Part shown: piece after piece, positions 60,197 to 64,000 of the stretch
Numbering within the stretch: position 1 is the first letter of the stretch
Layout of the letters: each line of letters starts with the position of its first letter
Assembly (NCBI RefSeq): GCF_002846415.1
Contig: NZ_PJMX01000001.1
Location: forward strand, 744,001-808,000
Origin: Streptomyces sp. TLI_146
GTDB lineage: Bacteria > Actinomycetota > Actinomycetes > Streptomycetales > Streptomycetaceae
Length of the DNA: 64,000 nt
Reading direction: 5' to 3'
Notes under the pieces: generated by a model
Told to the model about the DNA's origin: nothing
Databases searched by the model: none
What the model saw: the letters and a program-made list of their open reading frames with translations, nothing else
Translations under genes and position numbers: made by a program

Positions 60197-63058
60197 ATGG
60201 ACGAGGTCGCACAGTACGAGCGCTACGCCGGCGGCAGCCCGGAAGCCGAGCGGCTGGTCTTCGAGCGGCTGGCGCGTGAGCTCCTGCGGGTTCAGCTCAA
60301 GGTGAAGAAGCGCGGCGGCGCCGCCTCTGTCGACCGGGCCTTCCACGCCAAGGCGGTCCTCGGGGTGGAGAACGCCCGGCTCACGTTCCGCGACGATCTT
60401 CCCGAGACCCTGCGGGCGGGTTTCGCCAGGCCCGGAGCCGAATACCCGGTCACGGTCCGGCTGTCCAACGCGAGCGGGGCCCGTCAGCCCGACTTCGCGC
60501 CCGATCTGCGCGGGGCGGCACTGCGCGTCGAGGTGGGCCCCGGTGAGACCCACGATCTGCTGATGACGAGCTTCCCGGTCTCCCACGCCCGCGACGCGGT
60601 GGAATTCGTCGCCTTTGCCAAGGCCATGGCAGGTGCCGACTCGCGGCTGCGCAAGGGGTACGCCCTGTTCCTCAAGCTGCCGTTGGCGGTCGGCTGGTCG
60701 ACGGCGGCCCGTATGCGGCGCAACGTCGTCGCGGGAACCAGGCGTACGGTACGCAGCCTGGCTCTGGAGACGTACTGGAGCCGCGGCGCGATCCTGTGGG
60801 GCGATCGTGGACCGGTGCGCTATCAGCTGCGGCCCGTCGCGGACGCCCCGGCGGCTCCGGCGGCGTCGCGCACCGATCCCGACTACCTGCGGCGCGAGCT
60901 CTCCCAGCGGCTGCGGCAGGCGGACGTCGTCTTCGAGCTGTGCGTGCAGCGTTACGTGGACGCCCGGAGCACCCCCGTCGAGAACGGCGCGGCCGAGTGG
61001 ACGGAGGAGGCAGCGCCCGTAGTGCCGGTGGCCACGCTGACCATCCCGCGTCAGGACATCCACACCGCCGAAGCCCGCGCCTGCGCGTCGCGGGTCGACC
61101 TGCTGGCGTTCAACCCGTGGCACACCTCGGAGGGCTTCCGGCCGCTGGGCAATCTCAACCGGGCCCGCAAGGCCGCCTACGAGGCCAGCAGCGCACACCG
61201 CCTGGGCCGGCGCTTCCTGACCGTCGAGCCACGGCGCAACACTCTGCTCGGGGCGCCGCTGCGGGCCTTCTTCCGCACCGTCAACCGCTTCGTCCCGTGG
61301 CACCGCTTGCCCACCCCGCTCGGTCTGCTCAACCTCATGGCCTTCCGGCAGACGCTGCGCCGGCACAACCTCATCGACACCGAGGCCCACGAGGCTCCGC
61401 CCGAAGCCGAGCCGGTGGACGGTCCGATCGATGAGGAGCTGCTGGTCAGACGCAGTTACGACGGCACGTACAACGATCTGTCGGCCCCGGGGATGGGTGC
61501 GGTCGGCGCGACGTTCGGGCGCACCATGCCGCCCGTCCACCGCCCGGACCGGTTCGACACGCCCAATCCGGTGACCGTCAGCAGGGAACTGCTCCAGCGT
61601 CACGCGTTCATCCCCGCGACGTCTCTGAACATCATCGCCGCGGCGTGGATCCAGTTCCAGGTGCACGACTGGGTCAAGCACAGGAGGCTTCCGACCGGTG
61701 TCAAGAGCGTGGAGGTGCCGCTGCCGCCCGGTGAGACCTGGCAGAACACCCCGGGCGGACCTCGGGAGAAGGTGATGCGCTTCGGTGCGGACGAAGCGGT
61801 GAGCGCACCCGGCGGCGAGCAGTCACCGATCGTGTTCGCGAGCGACGTCTCGCACTGGTGGGACGGTTCGGAGATCTACGGCGGTGACGAGAGCGCCGCG
61901 AAGTCGCTCCGGGAGCCCGGTGGCGGCGCCGCCCTCCGGCTGGAGGACGGGCACCTGCCGAACGGCTCCAGCAGCGGCCCGCTCACCGGATTCACCGACA
62001 ACTGGTGGCTCGGCCTCAGCTCCATGCACACCCTGTTCGCCCGCGAGCACAACACCGTGTGCGAAGCCCTGCGACGCGAATACCCGCGGATGGACGAGGA
62101 CCGGGTCTACCACACGGCCCGGCTGATCGTCTCCGCGCTCATCGCGAAGATCCACACGGTCGAGTGGACCCCCGCGATCCTCGCCACCAAGACGCTCGAC
62201 ATCGGCATGAAGACCAACTGGCAGGGACCGCCGAAGAACTGGCTCGACCAGCTGGGCGTCTGGCTGCTGGAGACGAACGGACGGCAGGGCATCCCCAAGA
62301 CTCTCCCCGACCACCACGGTGCCCCGTACTCCCTCACGGAGGAGTTCGTCACCGTCTACCGGATGCACCCGCTGATCCCCGACGACTACGAGCTCGTCGA
62401 CCACCGGGGCGGCCGCCGGATCGACACCCTGGGCTTCACCGACCTCCAGGGCGCGGCCGCCGAGCCCCTCATCCGCAAGACCGGGCTTGTGAACACCCTG
62501 TACTCGCTGGGCATCGCCCACCCCGGAGCGATCACCCTGCACAACTTCCCGCGCGCCCTGCAGGCGTTCCAGCGGGACGGGGAGGTGATCGACCTCTCGG
62601 TGGTCGACCTGGTGCGCACCCGGCGCCGCGGGGTCCCGCGCTACAACGACTTCCGGGCCGGGCTGCACAAGCCGCGGATCCGGCGGTTCGAGGACCTCTC
62701 CTCCGATCCGGAGACGGTCGCACGGCTGCGTGACGTCTACCGCTCGGTGGACGACATCGACACCGTGGTCGGGCTCTTCGCGGAGAATCCGCCCACGGGC
62801 TTCGGCTTCAGCGACACGGCCTTCCGGGTGTTCATCCTGATGGCCAGCAGACGGTTGCAGAGCGACCGCTTCCTCACGGTCGACTTCCGGCCGGAGGTCT
62901 ACACACCCCTCGGCATGGACTGGATCGAACGCAACGGCATGACGAGCGTCATCCTGCGGCACTGCCCCGAGCTGGCGGGCGTCCTGCCGCGCGGGGCCAG
63001 TGCCTTCGCGCCCTGGCGCCCGGTCCAGCCGGTCCGCAACGGCAGCGGCCGCGGCTGA
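60197..63058 (+). CDS. Catalase-like domain fused to animal-type heme peroxidase/dioxygenase
   Basis: 953 residues, no signal peptide. The N-terminal ~385 residues are a catalase-family domain: RAFHAKAVLGVENARLTFRD with the candidate catalytic His50, VTVRLSNASG, APDLRGAALRVE, FPVSHARDAVEFVAFAKAMA and NPWHTSEGFRPLGNLNRARK. From about residue 410 an animal heme peroxidase/fatty-acid dioxygenase domain follows: IAAAWIQFQVHDWVKHRRLP with distal His490, NWWLGLSSMHTLFAREHNTV, and VYRMHPLIPDDYELVD with proximal His724. Catalase-related enzymes can be allene oxide or related hydroperoxide-converting enzymes, and the peroxidase part resembles alpha-dioxygenases, so a bifunctional oxylipin enzyme is plausible. 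That activity is inference. GGAAGAGG precedes the ATG. A nitroreductase-like gene starts 13 bases later. Confidence 0.85.
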   Translation: MDEVAQYERYAGGSPEAERLVFERLARELLRVQLKVKKRGGAASVDRAFHAKAVLGVENARLTFRDDLPETLRAGFARPGAEYPVTVRLSNASGARQPDFAPDLRGAALRVEVGPGETHDLLMTSFPVSHARDAVEFVAFAKAMAGADSRLRKGYALFLKLPLAVGWSTAARMRRNVVAGTRRTVRSLALETYWSRGAILWGDRGPVRYQLRPVADAPAAPAASRTDPDYLRRELSQRLRQADVVFELCVQRYVDARSTPVENGAAEWTEEAAPVVPVATLTIPRQDIHTAEARACASRVDLLAFNPWHTSEGFRPLGNLNRARKAAYEASSAHRLGRRFLTVEPRRNTLLGAPLRAFFRTVNRFVPWHRLPTPLGLLNLMAFRQTLRRHNLIDTEAHEAPPEAEPVDGPIDEELLVRRSYDGTYNDLSAPGMGAVGATFGRTMPPVHRPDRFDTPNPVTVSRELLQRHAFIPATSLNIIAAAWIQFQVHDWVKHRRLPTGVKSVEVPLPPGETWQNTPGGPREKVMRFGADEAVSAPGGEQSPIVFASDVSHWWDGSEIYGGDESAAKSLREPGGGAALRLEDGHLPNGSSSGPLTGFTDNWWLGLSSMHTLFAREHNTVCEALRREYPRMDEDRVYHTARLIVSALIAKIHTVEWTPAILATKTLDIGMKTNWQGPPKNWLDQLGVWLLETNGRQGIPKTLPDHHGAPYSLTEEFVTVYRMHPLIPDDYELVDHRGGRRIDTLGFTDLQGAAAEPLIRKTGLVNTLYSLGIAHPGAITLHNFPRALQAFQRDGEVIDLSVVDLVRTRRRGVPRYNDFRAGLHKPRIRRFEDLSSDPETVARLRDVYRSVDDIDTVVGLFAENPPTGFGFSDTAFRVFILMASRRLQSDRFLTVDFRPEVYTPLGMDWIERNGMTSVILRHCPELAGVLPRGASAFAPWRPVQPVRNGSGRG

Positions 63059-63071
63059 GCGGGAGAGGACC

Positions 63072-64000
63072 ATGACCGCATCGGAGAACGCGGGCCACCC
63101 CGGCCTGGAGGACCTGCTGTCCCGTCCCCTGTGGCAGACGCTCTTCGAGCGGCGCACCCACCGGGTCAGCAGGGGCGCGTCCGTGCCGGCCGGGTCGATG
63201 AGCTACGACTCCCCGCACAAGCCCCAGCCGCTGGGCGAGCTCGAAGAGGCGGTGCTCATCGCCCTCACCGGCTCCTCGGGACTCACCATGCCCGACCGGC
63301 CCTTCGAGGACCCCCGCGACCACCAGCCGATCATGGCCAAGCCCAACCTGAACATGACGGGCCGGACCGCGGGCAGCCCCGACAACGCGCAGGCCACCCA
63401 CTTCTTCATGATCAACGACACGGGCACCTACTACCTGAGGAAGTTGCCGCCCTCCCCCGTCCGCGCCTTCGACCCCGACACACTCATCGAACGCGCACGG
63501 CAGTCGAAGGTGCGGGTCCTGGACCACCGCCTGGACGTCGCTGCGGGGATGCGGGACTTCCCGGCCTACCTCGACTCCAACCGGTTCCTGTCCAACCTCC
63601 CGGGCACCACGCTCTTCCTGCCGGTGGTCGACCTCTCCCACCAGTACATCAACGCGCTGATGTACCTGCTCACCCAGCCCGAGGGGGCCCGTCCCACCCT
63701 CGTCGACGACCGCAACTTCTACCGCCCGGCCGGGGTACGGAAGTGGGTGCGCAGCGGCTTCCTCAACCCCGACGTCAAGCTGCCCCTCGGTTCCCTGGGG
63801 CCGATGCGCACCCAGATCGAAGCCGACCTCCTGCTGCAGAACATGATGCTGACCGCGGACGCCATGGGACTCGGCGCCTGGATCCACGCCTCGATCAGCC
63901 CTCAGATCCTGCTGGGCGACCCGAAGTTCTCCCGCGCCTACGGCCGCATGCTGGGCTTCGACTTCGCCACGCCCAGGTTCCGCCCCGCCGACATCCTGCG
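63072..64000 (+). CDS. Nitroreductase-fold protein, C-terminus beyond the window
   Basis: 309 codons from ATG 63072 with GGGAGAGGA before it; open at the window end. FERRTHRVSRG at the start of the fold, SVPAGSMSYDSPHKPQPLGE and EEAVLIALTGSSGL, and later LLLQNMMLTADAMGLGAWIH match the FMN-binding nitroreductase family, which uses NAD(P)H and flavin to reduce various substrates. The 13-base gap to the fusion gene implies one operon, so it may act on the product of the heme enzyme. The substrate is unknown. Confidence 0.75.
   Translation, partial: MTASENAGHPGLEDLLSRPLWQTLFERRTHRVSRGASVPAGSMSYDSPHKPQPLGELEEAVLIALTGSSGLTMPDRPFEDPRDHQPIMAKPNLNMTGRTAGSPDNAQATHFFMINDTGTYYLRKLPPSPVRAFDPDTLIERARQSKVRVLDHRLDVAAGMRDFPAYLDSNRFLSNLPGTTLFLPVVDLSHQYINALMYLLTQPEGARPTLVDDRNFYRPAGVRKWVRSGFLNPDVKLPLGSLGPMRTQIEADLLLQNMMLTADAMGLGAWIHASISPQILLGDPKFSRAYGRMLGFDFATPRFRPADIL

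Noticed and set aside
58649..61681. Open frame of about 1000 codons on the minus strand overlapping the kinase and heme genes
   Set aside because: Covers parts of two well-supported genes in the wrong frame and has no recognisable motif.
1..64000. CRISPR array, insertion sequence or prophage
   Set aside because: No regularly spaced repeat array, transposase, integrase or phage structural gene was found.

Overview
The window is about 70% GC, with GTG/TTG starts beside purine-rich ribosome binding sites and many secreted enzymes and lipoproteins. Cold-shock, SARP/AfsR, PucR, TetR, DUF1206, DUF4232, DUF1737 and GH48 proteins are typical of Streptomyces or a close relative. No ribosomal or core biosynthetic operon is present, and much of the content is secreted, regulatory or decayed. 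It therefore reads as accessory or arm-proximal chromosome. The assignment rests on gene content and codon bias, not on a marker gene.

Layout. 1-4.1 kb: a cut-off secreted transglycosylase-like protein, a fatty acyl-CoA ligase, a DUF2975/HTH pair behind twin palindromes, and a cold-shock protein. 4.1-9 kb: a PucR-type regulator and two secreted serine lipases. 8.5-16.2 kb: a TetR/MFS divergent pair with two operators, a P450, two decayed genes around a DUF1737 gene, a TetR/FAD-monooxygenase divergent pair, and a secreted tyrosine phosphatase. 16.6-22.6 kb: a third secreted lipase, a beta-trefoil lectin, a frameshifted trypsin-ricin protease, a PIG-L/CBM9 deacetylase and an FKBP isomerase. 22.8-24.5 kb: a DUF4157 protein with a C-terminal deaminase-like domain, a candidate contractile-injection or polymorphic toxin. 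24.7-34.4 kb: a DUF3995 membrane protein, an ArsB-like permease with a UspA partner, surface lipoproteins, a second PIG-L protein, and an ArsR/MFS operon under a 30-bp palindrome. 34.5-44.1 kb: a CBM2-GH48 cellulase behind a perfect CebR box, a lipoprotein, a VCBS-repeat protein and an orphan AfsR-like SARP. 44.4-56 kb: relics (gyrB and DUF1579-type fragments, a NACHT NTPase without Walker A, a lipoprotein gene with an in-frame stop) between an M6-like metalloprotease, a DUF4246 protein, small hypotheticals and a tRNA-Tyr-like gene. 56-64 kb: DUF1206, a secreted EEP-fold nuclease or phosphatase, a Ser/Thr kinase, and a two-gene unit with a catalase-like/animal-heme-peroxidase fusion followed by a nitroreductase-fold protein that runs off the end.

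How it fits together. Many products act outside the cell: cellulose attack (GH48), lipids (three lipases), proteins (an M6-like protease and the broken trypsin-ricin protein), sugars (two PIG-L proteins) and carbohydrate binding. Several regulator/target pairs are locally self-contained, with visible operators: TetR-MFS, TetR-monooxygenase, ArsR-MFS, HTH-DUF2975, and CebR acting on GH48. The two most unusual loci are the DUF4157-deaminase gene and the catalase-like/heme-peroxidase fusion. Family names come from motif recognition alone; no database search was run.
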